64,000 nt of DNA from Shewanella livingstonensis (GTDB taxonomy: Bacteria > Pseudomonadota > Gammaproteobacteria > Enterobacterales > Shewanellaceae), in the NCBI RefSeq assembly GCF_003855395.1, contig NZ_CP034015.1, positions 310,001-374,000 of the forward strand. Direction: 5' to 3'. Of this stretch, positions 41,655-51,140 are shown piece after piece. The notes below the pieces were generated by a model. The model was not told the DNA's origin, made no database searches, and was given only the letters and a program-made list of their open reading frames with translations. Position numbers and translations under genes: made by a program. The first letter of the stretch is position 1; each line of letters begins with the position of its first letter.

Positions 41655-42334
41655 TGGATTGGCAAGCTCTATGGCTGTCGGTAAAGCTGAGTTGTTTTAC
41701 CGTAGTACTGCTAATTCCATTGGCTATTTTGGTTGGGCGATGGTTAGCATTTCGGCAGTTTAAGGGTAAGTCGTGGATTGAAGCTTTGATCATGGTGCCG
41801 CTAGTATTACCACCAACGGTGATAGGCTATTATTTGCTGGTAGGATTAGGTAATCAGAGCATGATTGGCCAATGGGTTGAGCAGTTAACCGGTCAACAAT
41901 TAGTGTTTCATTTTTCAGGCCTAGTCATTGCTTCTATCATTGTTAACATTCCCTTTGCCGTTCAACCTATTCAGCGTGCTTTTGAAACCATTCCGATAGA
42001 TATTCGTGACGCTGCAGCTTGTTGTGGCATGAGTCGATTACGGATCTTTTTTCGCATAGAATTACCGATGATATGGCCTGGTGTATTAACGGCGGTCGTA
42101 TTGTGCTTTTCCCATGTACTTGGCGAGTTTGGTGTGGTGTTAATGTTAGGCGGTAACATTGCTGGCGAAACCAAAACAATTTCGATAGCGATTTATGATA
42201 GTGTGCAGGCATTCGATTTTGATTCAGCAGGAATGATGTCTTTGGTATTATTATTGTTTGCAGTGAGTGCATTAGCACTAACCACGAGCATGTCTAGGCG
42301 TTTAGGAGGGCATCATGGTGCCTCACAGCGCTGA
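41654..42334 (+). CDS. modB: Molybdate ABC transporter permease ModB
   Basis: A 226-residue inner-membrane permease with five to six helices. The ABC-contact EAA loop is in RDAAACCGMSRLRIFFRIELPMIWPG. Other marks are MVPLVLPPTVIGYYLLV and HVLGEFGVVLMLGGNIAGETKTISIAIYDSVQ in two parts, typical of ModB. Its start overlaps the modA stop, and its end overlaps modC by 20 bases, consistent with tight coupling. Confidence 0.94.
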   Translation: MDWQALWLSVKLSCFTVVLLIPLAILVGRWLAFRQFKGKSWIEALIMVPLVLPPTVIGYYLLVGLGNQSMIGQWVEQLTGQQLVFHFSGLVIASIIVNIPFAVQPIQRAFETIPIDIRDAAACCGMSRLRIFFRIELPMIWPGVLTAVVLCFSHVLGEFGVVLMLGGNIAGETKTISIAIYDSVQAFDFDSAGMMSLVLLLFAVSALALTTSMSRRLGGHHGASQR

Positions 42335-43427
42335 TCTTATATGTGATATTTCACAAACATCTCCAATTCCACTTGAAGCACATTTTAGTTGCCGAGCAGG
42401 TGAAGTTTTAGCGGTAGTGGGTCCTTCTGGTGGCGGTAAAACTACCTTGTTGAGGATGATTGCCGGCCTGACTTTACCTGAGCAGGGGCAAATTCACTGT
42501 GGCGACATGCTGTGGTTTGACGCTAAACAGTCTATTTCATTAACGCCACAACAACGACATATCGGTTATATGCCGCAACATTTTGGTTTATTTCCGCATT
42601 TGTCGGTGTTAGACAATGTCATTTCTGGACTTGATCATGTGCCAAAAAACCTGAGAAAGCAGCGCGCGTTAGATTGGTTGGAGCGCGTCAACTTACATGG
42701 TTTACCTGATCGCTTACCCGCTCAATTGTCTGGCGGACAACGTCAACGAGTCGCGCTTGCTCGAGCATTGGCTCGAGAGCCTGCTATTTTGCTACTTGAT
42801 GAACCCTTTTCTGCTGTCGATAAAGAAACTCGTGAACGCTTATACATCGAGTTAGCTCGGCTAAAACAACAGCTATCTATTCCGGTGGTGATGGTCACGC
42901 ACGATATTCATGAGGCGTTATTATTGGCCGATGAGATGATATTGATTAGCCAAGGTACAATGCTGCAACAAGGTAAACCCTTTGAGGTATTATCTCATCC
43001 TAATGACGAAGCGGTTGCTAGGCAGATGGGTTTGAGGAATATTTTTGACGGTAAAGTGGTAGCGCAAGATATTGAGCGTAACATGACCCAGTTTACTCTG
43101 GGTGATGAACTGATTGTCAGCGACAGCGCCCCCACGTTGAGTGTTGGCCAAGCTATTCGCTGGGTTATTCCCAATCAAGGTATTCGCTTTAATGCCATAA
43201 GCAGTGGTCGTCTGTGTAAAAGCTTAAATAAATTAGAGGTATTAATTGAATCTGTACTGGTGATGGGGGAGTCATCACGAGTGATAGCCTCTGTCGTTGG
43301 TATTGGCTCGACCATTAATGCTGATGTGCCGACTCATTTAGTGCATAAGTTATCGTTAGCTGCTGGAGTACAAACCACCATAGCGCTCAAATCAGATCAA
43401 ATTCATATTTTAACCACCAACCCTTAA
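42315..43427 (+). CDS. modC: Molybdate ABC transporter ATP-binding protein ModC
   Basis: A 370-residue ATPase. Motifs in order are Walker A GPSGGGKTTLLRM (about 36-48), the Q-loop at MPQHFGLFPHL, the signature LSGGQRQRVALARAL (about 137-151), Walker B ILLLDEPFSAVD, and the H-loop MVTHDIHEAL. The C-terminal 110 residues form a molybdate-binding TOBE (Mop) domain that may act as a substrate-level brake. GGAGG lies shortly before the ATG, inside modB. It is the last gene of the operon. Confidence 0.95.
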   Translation: MVPHSADLICDISQTSPIPLEAHFSCRAGEVLAVVGPSGGGKTTLLRMIAGLTLPEQGQIHCGDMLWFDAKQSISLTPQQRHIGYMPQHFGLFPHLSVLDNVISGLDHVPKNLRKQRALDWLERVNLHGLPDRLPAQLSGGQRQRVALARALAREPAILLLDEPFSAVDKETRERLYIELARLKQQLSIPVVMVTHDIHEALLLADEMILISQGTMLQQGKPFEVLSHPNDEAVARQMGLRNIFDGKVVAQDIERNMTQFTLGDELIVSDSAPTLSVGQAIRWVIPNQGIRFNAISSGRLCKSLNKLEVLIESVLVMGESSRVIASVVGIGSTINADVPTHLVHKLSLAAGVQTTIALKSDQIHILTTNP

Positions 43428-43744
43428 CGTAGATAGAAAATTGTCTTAAACACCTCTTTAGCCACCTTACAGAGTCTATTACTGTGCAATAGACTGACGA
43501 TTTAGTGAGGCAATGTGGCTTGTTAGCGACATTAATAACACATTTGATCTCAATACCTTATCTTTTGAGCCTGTTTTTATTGATTGACGAGTCCTTTAGG
43601 CTGAATTTATATCGTGAATCGGCGGTTCAGCGAAATTGGAAATGGTATTTATGATCAATTATTAATCTTAGATTTCTTGGGACTTTGGCTGCTCTTAGGT
43701 AGAGTAGTCGGGTAATAGAATTTTCAATTATATAGAGGCTCGTG
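43428..43744. other. Intergenic region between modC and the PepSY-like gene
   Basis: About 317 bases. It holds a perfect 8-base hairpin, agtctatt (43473-43480) with aatagact (43488-43495), which lacks a T-run and so is not a strong terminator. No small gene is supported. Confidence 0.45.
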
Positions 43745-44266
43745 ATGGTTCGGTTGCTGCTAGCAATATGCTTTCTTCCTTGTGCCGTGATGGCCACTCC
43801 ATCTATGCACTCTTTATTGATCAATGGTGACTTTTTAAAGCCCATTTCGGTCATGGAACAATTAGAGCAACAAGATGAAGGCACCATTTGTGACTTCGAT
43901 GTTGATGTTGAAGAAGGCTTGCTGGTGTATAAAATTTCTATGGTTAACGTAGAAACTCACCGAATCAATAAGTACGAATATCGAGCTTTAGACGGTATAT
44001 TACTAACTGAAAAATCGTCTGCTTATGCCAGTGATGATATTGGCCAAGTTAATGCAGCAAAAATGCTCCAAGCTAAGCACATGAAGTTTTCAGAATTAGT
44101 GACTCTCGCGATTGAAAATCAGCAAGGATACTTAACACAAGCAGAATTGGACCACGATTTATCAATTAGTTATCTCGAATTAAAATTACTCAATCAAGAT
44201 AGTAGAAATACCATTGCTTTCGATATTGAAACCCTACGTCCACTACCTCTGCTCAAATGGGATTAA
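43745..44266 (+). CDS. PepSY-like exported protein upstream of a two-component system
   Basis: A 173-residue protein with a signal peptide (LLLAICFLPCAVMATP, cut at about 17). The mature part resembles PepSY domains: ICDFDVDVEEGLLVYKISMVNVETHRINKYEYRALDGILL (in parts) and later MKFSELVTLAIENQQGYLTQAELDHDL, ending with a strand pattern ISYLELKLLNQD. Such proteins often lie next to PhoPQ-like systems and may affect the sensor. AGAGG is six bases before the ATG at 43745. The response regulator follows after seven bases, so the three genes look like one operon. Confidence 0.75.
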   Translation: MVRLLLAICFLPCAVMATPSMHSLLINGDFLKPISVMEQLEQQDEGTICDFDVDVEEGLLVYKISMVNVETHRINKYEYRALDGILLTEKSSAYASDDIGQVNAAKMLQAKHMKFSELVTLAIENQQGYLTQAELDHDLSISYLELKLLNQDSRNTIAFDIETLRPLPLLKWD

Positions 44267-44273
44267 AGACTCT

Positions 44274-44957
44274 ATGACTATGCGTATTTTATTGGTTGAA
44301 GATGATGCTACTACATTAAAGTATGTAGCCGACGGATTTACTGCTCAGAAATATCAAGTTGATAGTGCAACAGATGGCCAAGAAGGTCTTACGTTAGCCA
44401 AACATAACCAATATGATTTACTGATCCTCGATCGCATGCTACCTAAGTTAGATGGCTTAACATTATTATCGGCTCTGCGTACTAGTGGCAATAAGACTCC
44501 AGTACTTATTTTATCAGCCTTAAGCCATGTTGATGAGCGCGTAAAAGGTTTGCGTGCCGGTGGTGACGACTATATGACTAAGCCCTTTGCCTTTGCTGAA
44601 TTATTAGTCCGAGCGGAAAAGCTTGCTCAGCGTAATGTCGTTGAACCTGCTGCCACTGAGATAGAAGTGGGTAGTTTAAAAATGGAATTATTAACCCGTA
44701 AAGTCACCCTTGATGATAGCGAGTTAATGCTACAACCAAAAGAATTTCAATTACTTAAATATTTAATGGAACATCCTAATCAAGTGATTAGCCGTACATT
44801 ACTGTTTGAAGCAGTATGGGACTACCATTTTGATCCGCGTACTAACGTGATAGATGTGCATATTGCTAAGTTACGTCGTAAGTTTGAAGAGCTTGGACAT
44901 GGTGAGTTAATTGAAACCGTAAGAGGGGCTGGATATCGCCTTTGCAAAAGGCATTAA
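44274..44957 (+). CDS. OmpR-family response regulator
   Basis: A 227-residue response regulator. The receiver domain has the acidic pair in LLVEDDATTLKYV, the phosphoacceptor Asp in YDLLILDRMLPKLDG, and the conserved Lys in GGDDYMTKPFAFAELL. The C-terminal winged-helix domain shows MLQPKEFQLLKYLMEHPNQVISRTLLFEAVW (in two parts), NVIDVHIAKLRRKFE and ETVRGAGYRL. An in-frame ATG at 44280 is also possible. It is paired with the kinase that follows. Target genes are unknown. Confidence 0.94.
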   Translation: MTMRILLVEDDATTLKYVADGFTAQKYQVDSATDGQEGLTLAKHNQYDLLILDRMLPKLDGLTLLSALRTSGNKTPVLILSALSHVDERVKGLRAGGDDYMTKPFAFAELLVRAEKLAQRNVVEPAATEIEVGSLKMELLTRKVTLDDSELMLQPKEFQLLKYLMEHPNQVISRTLLFEAVWDYHFDPRTNVIDVHIAKLRRKFEELGHGELIETVRGAGYRLCKRH

Positions 44958-45006
44958 GCCTTACCAAAGCAGTGCGTGGCGGATCACGCTGATCTTCTCG
45001 ACATTA

Positions 45007-46266
45007 GTGACAATCCTAATTGTTATGTTGGTGCTTAGTCTCTATAGACAGTTAGTAATTGAGCAACAAAATCAAGTAGATAAACATCTTGCTGCAGAAA
45101 TGCAGCGTTACCAACAGTTAGCGTTAACCGTTAATCGTCGTAGTTTTGCAGCTCAAATTCGTGCCGCTGATCCTAAAACTGCCCTGATTGCCTGGCGCAA
45201 TAGTGTTGATATGGTCGGCGCACTAACATTTTTGCCCGAAAACATGCCGCAATTGCCTGAAACCAAAGATTTCCCTATTTTTACTGGCGGCCCAGATAAG
45301 TTACATATTCTGACTGGCGGCCTCGTCATTACCCGTTATGGTCCTGTACTTATAGCGACCCGAACCGATCAACTGGCAACCTTAATAGAGAAATTTATTA
45401 ACGCTGCATTTTGGGCGGTGGCATTTACCTTGGGACTCACGCTAGCGTTAGGGTATATTTTCTCTAAAGCTATTCTAAGACGACTGGTCGAATATAACCG
45501 TTTAAGCGAACAAATTGAGGCAGGACATTATGAAACTCGTCTGCCAGTAAGCGAAAGCCAAGATGAATTTGATATGCTTGCGCGCCAATTTAATTTGGTA
45601 CTCGATACTCTAGAGCAAAACTTACGTGCTGTTCGCGGTGTAACAGATAATATTGCCCATGATTTACGCACACCGTTATCGCATTTGCGCATTGGTATTG
45701 AGCTATTGTCGCAAAAACCGACCTCTGAACTTGCCGATGCTACTGCTGAGCTACTCGAAGAGTTAGATCACTGCCTGGGAACATTTGATGCGATGTTATC
45801 GTTAACTCGTATTGAAGAAGGCCAGCAAATGCTTGATTTACAGCCGGTGAATTTACAGCAAATCTGCCAAGATTTATTCGAAATGGCTGAGGTCATTGCC
45901 GAAAGTCGAGACCAAGCACTGAAAATCAGTCTAGAAGGTGATATTGAGGTTAATGGCGATAAGTATTTGCTGTTCCAGGCGTTATTTAACTTAGTTGATA
46001 ACGCGATAAAGTATTCTCCCGACGGTGCCACAATCAGCATTATTCAACACGGTAAACATATTCAAATTAGCGATAATGGACCGGGTATTATTGATGAAGA
46101 TAAAGAGCGGGTATTTGATAGTTTAGTCCGCTTAGATCCTAGCCGCCATTACAAAGGCACAGGATTAGGTTTGTCGATGGTAAAGGCTATTTTGTCGCGT
46201 CACAAAGCGACTATTTCATTACACGATAATAATCCGGGTTTATTGGTGAGTATTCACTTTAAGTAA
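45007..46266 (+). CDS. Sensor histidine kinase, HAMP-containing
   Basis: Partner of the OmpR-type regulator. The frame includes a first membrane helix, a short periplasmic sensor (about 25-125), a second helix (AAFWAVAFTLGLTLALGYIF), a HAMP domain, the H-box NIAHDLRTPLSHLRIGIE, the N-box LVDNAIKYSPDG, and the G-boxes ISDNGPGI and GTGLGLSMVKAI. Start: GTG 45007 is the first usual codon but leaves the first helix short and has no ribosome site. The frame is open back to 44923 without ATG, GTG or TTG. Sense residues there (YQSSAWRITLIFSTLV) look like the true N-terminus, perhaps from ATT 44953, which overlaps the regulator stop. Confidence 0.9.
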   Translation: MTILIVMLVLSLYRQLVIEQQNQVDKHLAAEMQRYQQLALTVNRRSFAAQIRAADPKTALIAWRNSVDMVGALTFLPENMPQLPETKDFPIFTGGPDKLHILTGGLVITRYGPVLIATRTDQLATLIEKFINAAFWAVAFTLGLTLALGYIFSKAILRRLVEYNRLSEQIEAGHYETRLPVSESQDEFDMLARQFNLVLDTLEQNLRAVRGVTDNIAHDLRTPLSHLRIGIELLSQKPTSELADATAELLEELDHCLGTFDAMLSLTRIEEGQQMLDLQPVNLQQICQDLFEMAEVIAESRDQALKISLEGDIEVNGDKYLLFQALFNLVDNAIKYSPDGATISIIQHGKHIQISDNGPGIIDEDKERVFDSLVRLDPSRHYKGTGLGLSMVKAILSRHKATISLHDNNPGLLVSIHFK

Positions 46267-46304
46267 CGCTGTGAGTCCGCCGTTTAATCCTCGTTGGATA
46301 ATCT

Positions 46305-46976
46305 ATGTATCAACTGCTCAGTGACCACCCCGATTTTATTGTGATCAGCAAATCTGCTAATGTGCATTTTCATAGCCAAGACGGCACCGCTGGGGTTATT
46401 GCTCAGGCAGAGGCTGATTTAGGTTGTAAGCTTTACCCTGTTCATCGTCTCGATACGCCGACTTCAGGTTTATTAATTGTGGCTAAGTCTCCTCAAGCGG
46501 CCAACGTGTTTACGCAGATGTTTACTGAGCATAAAGTACAGAAGTATTATTTAGCGATAGCGTGCGGTAAGCCTAAGAAAAAACAAGGTTGGATTGTTGG
46601 CGATATGGCTAAGTCACGCCGCAGTATGTATAAATTACTGCGAACGACAGACAACCCAGCGGTGACACAGTTTTTTAGTCAGAACGTTGCTCAAGGTATG
46701 CGGGTGTATTTGCTTAAACCCCTCAGTGGCAAAACCCATCAATTACGAGTGGCCTTAGCCAGTATTGGGGTGCCTATTTTAGGCGATAAACTTTATGGCA
46801 ATGAGCTTAGTGATAGGTGCTATTTACATGCCTATAGTTTGCATTTTAGCTATCTTAATCAAGCTTATGTTTTTCAACAGCCGCCTTCATTTGGTGAGCA
46901 GTTTGTGTTGCCCCAATGCCGAGAGTTTATGAGTAATCAATGGCAATTACCTAATGATTTACCGTGGCCGAGTTAA
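46305..46976 (+). CDS. RluA-family RNA pseudouridine synthase
   Basis: A 223-residue pseudouridine synthase of the RluA family. The catalytic Asp is in the motif PVHRLDTPTSGLL at about 46-58. Other blocks are TEHKVQKYYLAIACGKP and LKPLSGKTHQLRVALASIGVPILGDKLYG (in parts), followed by LHAYSLHFSYL. It has no N-terminal S4 domain, like TIGR01621-type members. The target uridine is not known. Confidence 0.9.
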   Translation: MYQLLSDHPDFIVISKSANVHFHSQDGTAGVIAQAEADLGCKLYPVHRLDTPTSGLLIVAKSPQAANVFTQMFTEHKVQKYYLAIACGKPKKKQGWIVGDMAKSRRSMYKLLRTTDNPAVTQFFSQNVAQGMRVYLLKPLSGKTHQLRVALASIGVPILGDKLYGNELSDRCYLHAYSLHFSYLNQAYVFQQPPSFGEQFVLPQCREFMSNQWQLPNDLPWPS

Positions 46977-47037
46977 TGTTAGTCTGCACCTATTAGCAAA
47001 ATGACTGTGTATATTTATTCTCCTAAGCAGAGCTTAA

Positions 47038-48207
47038 CTAAACTGCGGTAGCAATACAGTTTCGGCCGGCTTTTTTAGCGTCATACATAGCTTTGTCGGC
47101 TTGGGCTAAAATATGTTTACTTGGTGTTTTGGGGGTAACAATAGCGCAACCAATGCTTGCCGTTATGGTGAGCTTTTCATCGCCAGTATCAATAATGAGT
47201 TCAGCAAGTTCTTGCTGACATCGTAAAGCCATTTTATGCGCTTGTGCTAATGTGCAATTAGGTAATAGCATCAAAAACTCCTCACCGCCATAACGGCAGA
47301 AAAAATCTTCATTGCGGATGACATTATTAATCGCATTAGCTGCCTTTTCTAACACAATATCGCCCATCGCATGGCCCCAGTTATCATTAATCTTTTTAAA
47401 GTGGTCTAAATCAATTAATAGTATGCAATAAGGCGTGTCAGATATTTTCCAACCGCTGTGAATGCGTTGTAATTGTTTGTCCAGCGAATGTCGATTCCAG
47501 ATCCCAGTGAGAGCATCACGGTTAGCTAGGGTAAGTATTTTGGTCACCAGTTTGTTGATAGAGTTGCCGATAATTAAAATATTAACCAGTAAGATTAGTA
47601 TGATATATACCCATAGTGTTGGTTTCGCATCTGCTGTATTTAAGGTGGCAAAGACTGTTATTTTTTCTGGAAAAACTAGCAACATCATGGTTCTTAGTAG
47701 GAATAAACCGCCTATTAATGCTATTGGGATAACTAACCAATAGACTGCAAATGCAGTAAAGGTATCTCGAAATGCGTGTAAATGATCACGAGCGAGTCCA
47801 AAAAATAATACCGATGCTGCCAAGGATAAAATAGACACTAAATAAACAGCTTCTGTTCGCTGTGGTGACACAAATAGCATAAGAATTGCCGCAATAATGA
47901 CCACTGTTAAGTCGAATGTTTTGCTACTGGGTAATCGATAGAGACGCTGAGATCCCCAACGAAGAATACTGAATCCGAGTAAGATTATAATATCAGCAGC
48001 TAACCAATATAGGTAACTGGATTGATCTGTACGTTGTGTGTAAAGCAACATACCAATAAGCACGCAAAAATTGGCTAACGAAAAGCGAATACTCGCTTTA
48101 GGTGCAACTCGCATTGGGTAAGCCATAATCCACCAGGAGAGCGTGGCAGTGGCTGCGAGTAGACACAAGACTTGCATTAATGTTTGTGTCGATTCATGTT
48201 CCATCAT
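47038..48207 (-). CDS. Membrane diguanylate cyclase (GGDEF), copy A
   Basis: A 389-residue inner-membrane protein with six hydrophobic helices (about 7-220) and a C-terminal GGDEF domain. Catalytic features are LTGIWNRHSL, LLIDLDHFKKINDNWGHAMGD, and the active site RYGGEEFLMLLP (GGEEF form). An inhibitory I-site RNED lies five residues before GGEEF, so product feedback is likely. It makes cyclic-di-GMP. The N-terminal part (TQRTDQSSYLYWLAADIIILLGF) closely parallels the next upstream gene, copy B, so the two are paralogues. Confidence 0.93.
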   Translation of the reverse strand: MMEHESTQTLMQVLCLLAATATLSWWIMAYPMRVAPKASIRFSLANFCVLIGMLLYTQRTDQSSYLYWLAADIIILLGFSILRWGSQRLYRLPSSKTFDLTVVIIAAILMLFVSPQRTEAVYLVSILSLAASVLFFGLARDHLHAFRDTFTAFAVYWLVIPIALIGGLFLLRTMMLLVFPEKITVFATLNTADAKPTLWVYIILILLVNILIIGNSINKLVTKILTLANRDALTGIWNRHSLDKQLQRIHSGWKISDTPYCILLIDLDHFKKINDNWGHAMGDIVLEKAANAINNVIRNEDFFCRYGGEEFLMLLPNCTLAQAHKMALRCQQELAELIIDTGDEKLTITASIGCAIVTPKTPSKHILAQADKAMYDAKKAGRNCIATAV

Positions 48208-48486
48208 AAAGGTGCATATAAAGGTATTTGGTGATGAATTAAGCCATTGAGAGTAGTGTAAATATTCTCCAGCGACAACAAATAGCTAAACGTTTTTGTT
48301 ATTTAATCTTCGCTTGGGTTAACAAGTAAGGCTCACCGGGTAGAGTTTTTCTGTTAATCAGGTTCGCAAAGGCTTCATGACAGCTTTAGCAGCTAGTTTA
48401 TGACAAGTTAAGTTGGCTAGAGAGTTGACCAAAACATTATCCATACAAGCGCTTACTGCCCTCTGTGGATTGGTCGCTTGGGATTA

Positions 48487-49695
48487 TTATTGTTGCGACT
48501 TTTCGCTGGTGTCAGTTGAATCTTCCATTGAGTCCATGGAGCAAATTGTATTACGACCTTTGCTTTTAGCAAGATACATCGCATCGTCAGCTAACTGTAA
48601 TAGTTGTTCAATACTGAGGTGACTTTTACAGGTAGCATAACCAATACTGAGAGTCGTGTTGATAGATTTTTTCTGCCATAGAATGGTGTTGTCATTAATT
48701 CTCTGTTGCACTTTTTCAGCGACGATTTGAGCTTCATTTTTATCCGTTAATGGTAAAATAATTAGAAACTCTTCGCCTCCATAGCGGCAGATAAAATCAA
48801 TTTTTCGTAATGATAGCTGTAATATATCAGCAGTATTCTTGAGTACCATATCGCCCGCTAAATGGCCGTAAGAATCATTGATGCGCTTGAAGTGATCTAA
48901 GTCGAGTACCATTAAGCTGTAAGCTAAACCATTTCTTAGCCATAGAGCATCAACCTCCTCAAGCTTGTTTAATAACGCGTGCCTATTCCATAAGCCCGTT
49001 AATTGATCTTTGTTGGCTAATCGAGCCGCTTTGTAGACTAATCGAGTCAATGCATTACCAAATAAAACTAGATTAGTAAACAGTAACAGTATGATATAGC
49101 TCCATAAAACCAAAAGTGAATTAAGTTTGTCTCCTGCGGAAATGTGGTCAAGTTGGTCGGGGGAAAATAACAAAATGACAGCGCGGATAATAAACAATAA
49201 CCCTATGGTAAAAAAGGGAACGTTTAGCAATGCAGCATAATAAATCGGTAAGTGTTTTTTTACCGCCAGAAAATTATCAATACCACTTAGGGTGATAAAG
49301 ATTGCTGCTGTAATACTCATTATAATCACTAAATAGACGGCATAGGTCACCGAGGCCGGAACTAACAGCATTAATAATGCTGTAGCTGCCAGTAATATTA
49401 GATCAAAGCGGTAGGATAAAGGCTGTTTAAATAAATGTTGGCAGCCCCACCGTACCAGAGCAAACCCTGAGAGTATTGTCATGTCTGCAACAAACCAGTA
49501 TAAATAGCTAATTGCTTCAGTGCGTTGAGTGTAAAGTAAAATACCGATAAAAGTGAAAGTGTTAGCTGTAGCAAAACACCAACTGGCTTTAGGTGCTATG
49601 CGTAATAGAGTGGCAAGCAATGTCCAAGCTACGGCGCAGCTTACTGCGATCAAGCTGAAAAATTGTACAAAAACAATGCTCTGGCTATGTTCCAT
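48487..49695 (-). CDS. Membrane diguanylate cyclase (GGDEF), copy B
   Basis: A 402-residue paralogue of copy A with the same layout: an N-terminal six-helix sensor starting MEHSQS, QRTEAISYLYWFVADMTILSGFALVRWG in the second loop, and a GGDEF domain (LTGLWNRHAL, LMVLDLDHFKRINDSYGHLAGD, RYGGEEFLIILP). The I-site RKID is present five residues before GGEEF. The ATG at 49695 has GAGG just upstream; the ATG at 49746 has none. About 280 bases separate it from copy A, so each may have its own promoter. Confidence 0.92.
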   Translation of the reverse strand: MEHSQSIVFVQFFSLIAVSCAVAWTLLATLLRIAPKASWCFATANTFTFIGILLYTQRTEAISYLYWFVADMTILSGFALVRWGCQHLFKQPLSYRFDLILLAATALLMLLVPASVTYAVYLVIIMSITAAIFITLSGIDNFLAVKKHLPIYYAALLNVPFFTIGLLFIIRAVILLFSPDQLDHISAGDKLNSLLVLWSYIILLLFTNLVLFGNALTRLVYKAARLANKDQLTGLWNRHALLNKLEEVDALWLRNGLAYSLMVLDLDHFKRINDSYGHLAGDMVLKNTADILQLSLRKIDFICRYGGEEFLIILPLTDKNEAQIVAEKVQQRINDNTILWQKKSINTTLSIGYATCKSHLSIEQLLQLADDAMYLAKSKGRNTICSMDSMEDSTDTSEKSQQ

Positions 49696-49849
49696 ATGCC
49701 TCACTAGTATCGAGAAATAGACGGTTCGATGATGCGATAACAGCATAAAATCACATCAATAGTGTATTTATTCTAGTTAACAAATTGTATCGTATACTCT
49801 TTTTATAATAACTATAGCTAAATTAATCAACTTAAATAAGGTAACTAAA

Positions 49850-50017
49850 ATGGATTCTAATAAATTATTACTAGTGATTATTGCAATCTTACTCCCACCC
49901 GTGGCGGTATTGCTCAAAAAAGGTATGGGTAAGGACCTATTAATTAATATCCTATTATGTATATTCTTTTTTGTACCAGGGCTAGTTCATGCTTTGTGGG
50001 TAGTGTTGCAAGAATAA
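49850..50017 (+). CDS. YqaE/Pmp3-family small membrane protein
   Basis: A 55-residue protein starting MDSNKLLLVIIAILLPPVAV with an AAGGT site before the ATG. Two hydrophobic helices are joined by the loop LLKKGMGKDLLINILLCIFFFVPGLVHALWVVL (in two parts), matching Pmp3/YqaE (UPF0057). In other organisms such proteins affect membrane potential and salt or cold tolerance. It is complete, with TAA at 50015-50017. Confidence 0.88.
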   Translation: MDSNKLLLVIIAILLPPVAVLLKKGMGKDLLINILLCIFFFVPGLVHALWVVLQE

Positions 50018-50130
50018 TGGTTAATATCCTATTTGATTGATGCACAGAGTCACTGATAAGTTGGAATCGATAGGGTTTTAATCACTTTGAGATTATAATT
50101 ACCTGGTAGCAATGTTATCAAGTGACCAAT

Positions 50131-50325
50131 ATGAATCGTAAAAAGAAAATTAACCAAACCCTTAAAGCTAAATCAAAAAAAGCCAACGCAAAGCTCCATG
50201 CTGCTAATAAATCTCCGTATATTGCCAAAGCAGATCGTGACAAGCTTGCTCAAGCACAATCAACCTCAGTGCCAACAGTCGATATAGCTGACAATGTATT
50301 AAGTGATTCTGATGCTACACAGTAA
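50131..50325 (+). CDS. DUF2986 small basic protein
   Basis: A 64-residue, very lysine-rich protein starting MNRKKKINQTLKAKSKKANA, followed by KSPYIAKADRDKLAQ and a short acidic tail. This fits DUF2986, found mainly in Shewanella and Vibrio, with no known function. AAGTGA lies five bases before the ATG; the GTG at 50122 lies within that site. It may be nucleic-acid binding from composition, which is only a guess. Confidence 0.82.
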   Translation: MNRKKKINQTLKAKSKKANAKLHAANKSPYIAKADRDKLAQAQSTSVPTVDIADNVLSDSDATQ

Positions 50326-50362
50326 CATCAGAATCATGATGGCATAAGCGATATAGCGTCAC

Positions 50363-51133
50363 TTATGGATGGACACTGCAGATTTTACACTGTGGCTGTT
50401 TAGGCAAGCGTATTTGCCTAAATTCCATGGTCATTGCATCAATCATTAACAGCTTTCCGGTTAACGCTTGACCGATACCTGTGATGACTTTTATGGCTTC
50501 CGTTGCTTGAATACAACCTATCATACCGACCACAGGCGCAAGAATGCCCGCTTCTACACACGTTAATTGCTGCTCACCAAATAAAGCACTAAAACATTGA
50601 TAGCAAGGGCTGTCTTGTTGGTAGTCAAATACGGTTACTGTACCTTCCATTCTAATTGCAGCAGCGGACACCAGGGGTATTTTGTGCTCAAAACAACTCT
50701 TATTAAGTTGCTCTCGTACAGCCATGTTGTCGGTGCAGTCAAGAATTAAGCTGTGCTGGCTTACCTGTGCGTTAATTTCATTGTCATCCAATAAAGCATA
50801 AATGGCATTAACAGTAATTAGTGGGTTTAGCTGTATTAGTGCCTGTTTGGCAGACTCCACTTTTGGCTGACCGATATTGACATCATGATGCAATACTTGA
50901 CGCTGTAAATTAGACAGTTCCACAGTATCAAAATCAACTAAAGTGATTTCACCCACTCCAGCCACAGCAAGATACTGGCTTGCTGCACAGCCTAAACCGC
51001 CAGCGCCAATAATTAATACCTTGGCAAGCTTAAGCCTTTCCTGGCCATCAATATCGATAGCTTTAATCGAAATCTGCCGGCTATAACGGAGCATTTCAGT
51101 GTCGGTCAGTATTTCTTGATCAAGTGAGTCCAT
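50363..51133 (-). CDS. moeB: Molybdopterin-synthase adenylyltransferase MoeB
   Basis: A 256-residue E1-like enzyme that adenylates the C-terminal Gly of MoaD. It has RYSRQI at the start, the ATP-binding loop VLIIGAGGLGCAASQYLA, LVDFDTVELSNLQRQ, the DCTDNMAVREQLN motif, and zinc-binding cysteine pairs (SPCYQCF and CKICS). It is 7 bases downstream of moeA on the same strand, so moeA-moeB is an operon. There is no rhodanese domain. Confidence 0.95.
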   Translation of the reverse strand: MDSLDQEILTDTEMLRYSRQISIKAIDIDGQERLKLAKVLIIGAGGLGCAASQYLAVAGVGEITLVDFDTVELSNLQRQVLHHDVNIGQPKVESAKQALIQLNPLITVNAIYALLDDNEINAQVSQHSLILDCTDNMAVREQLNKSCFEHKIPLVSAAAIRMEGTVTVFDYQQDSPCYQCFSALFGEQQLTCVEAGILAPVVGMIGCIQATEAIKVITGIGQALTGKLLMIDAMTMEFRQIRLPKQPQCKICSVHP

Positions 51134-51140
51134 ACTATTC

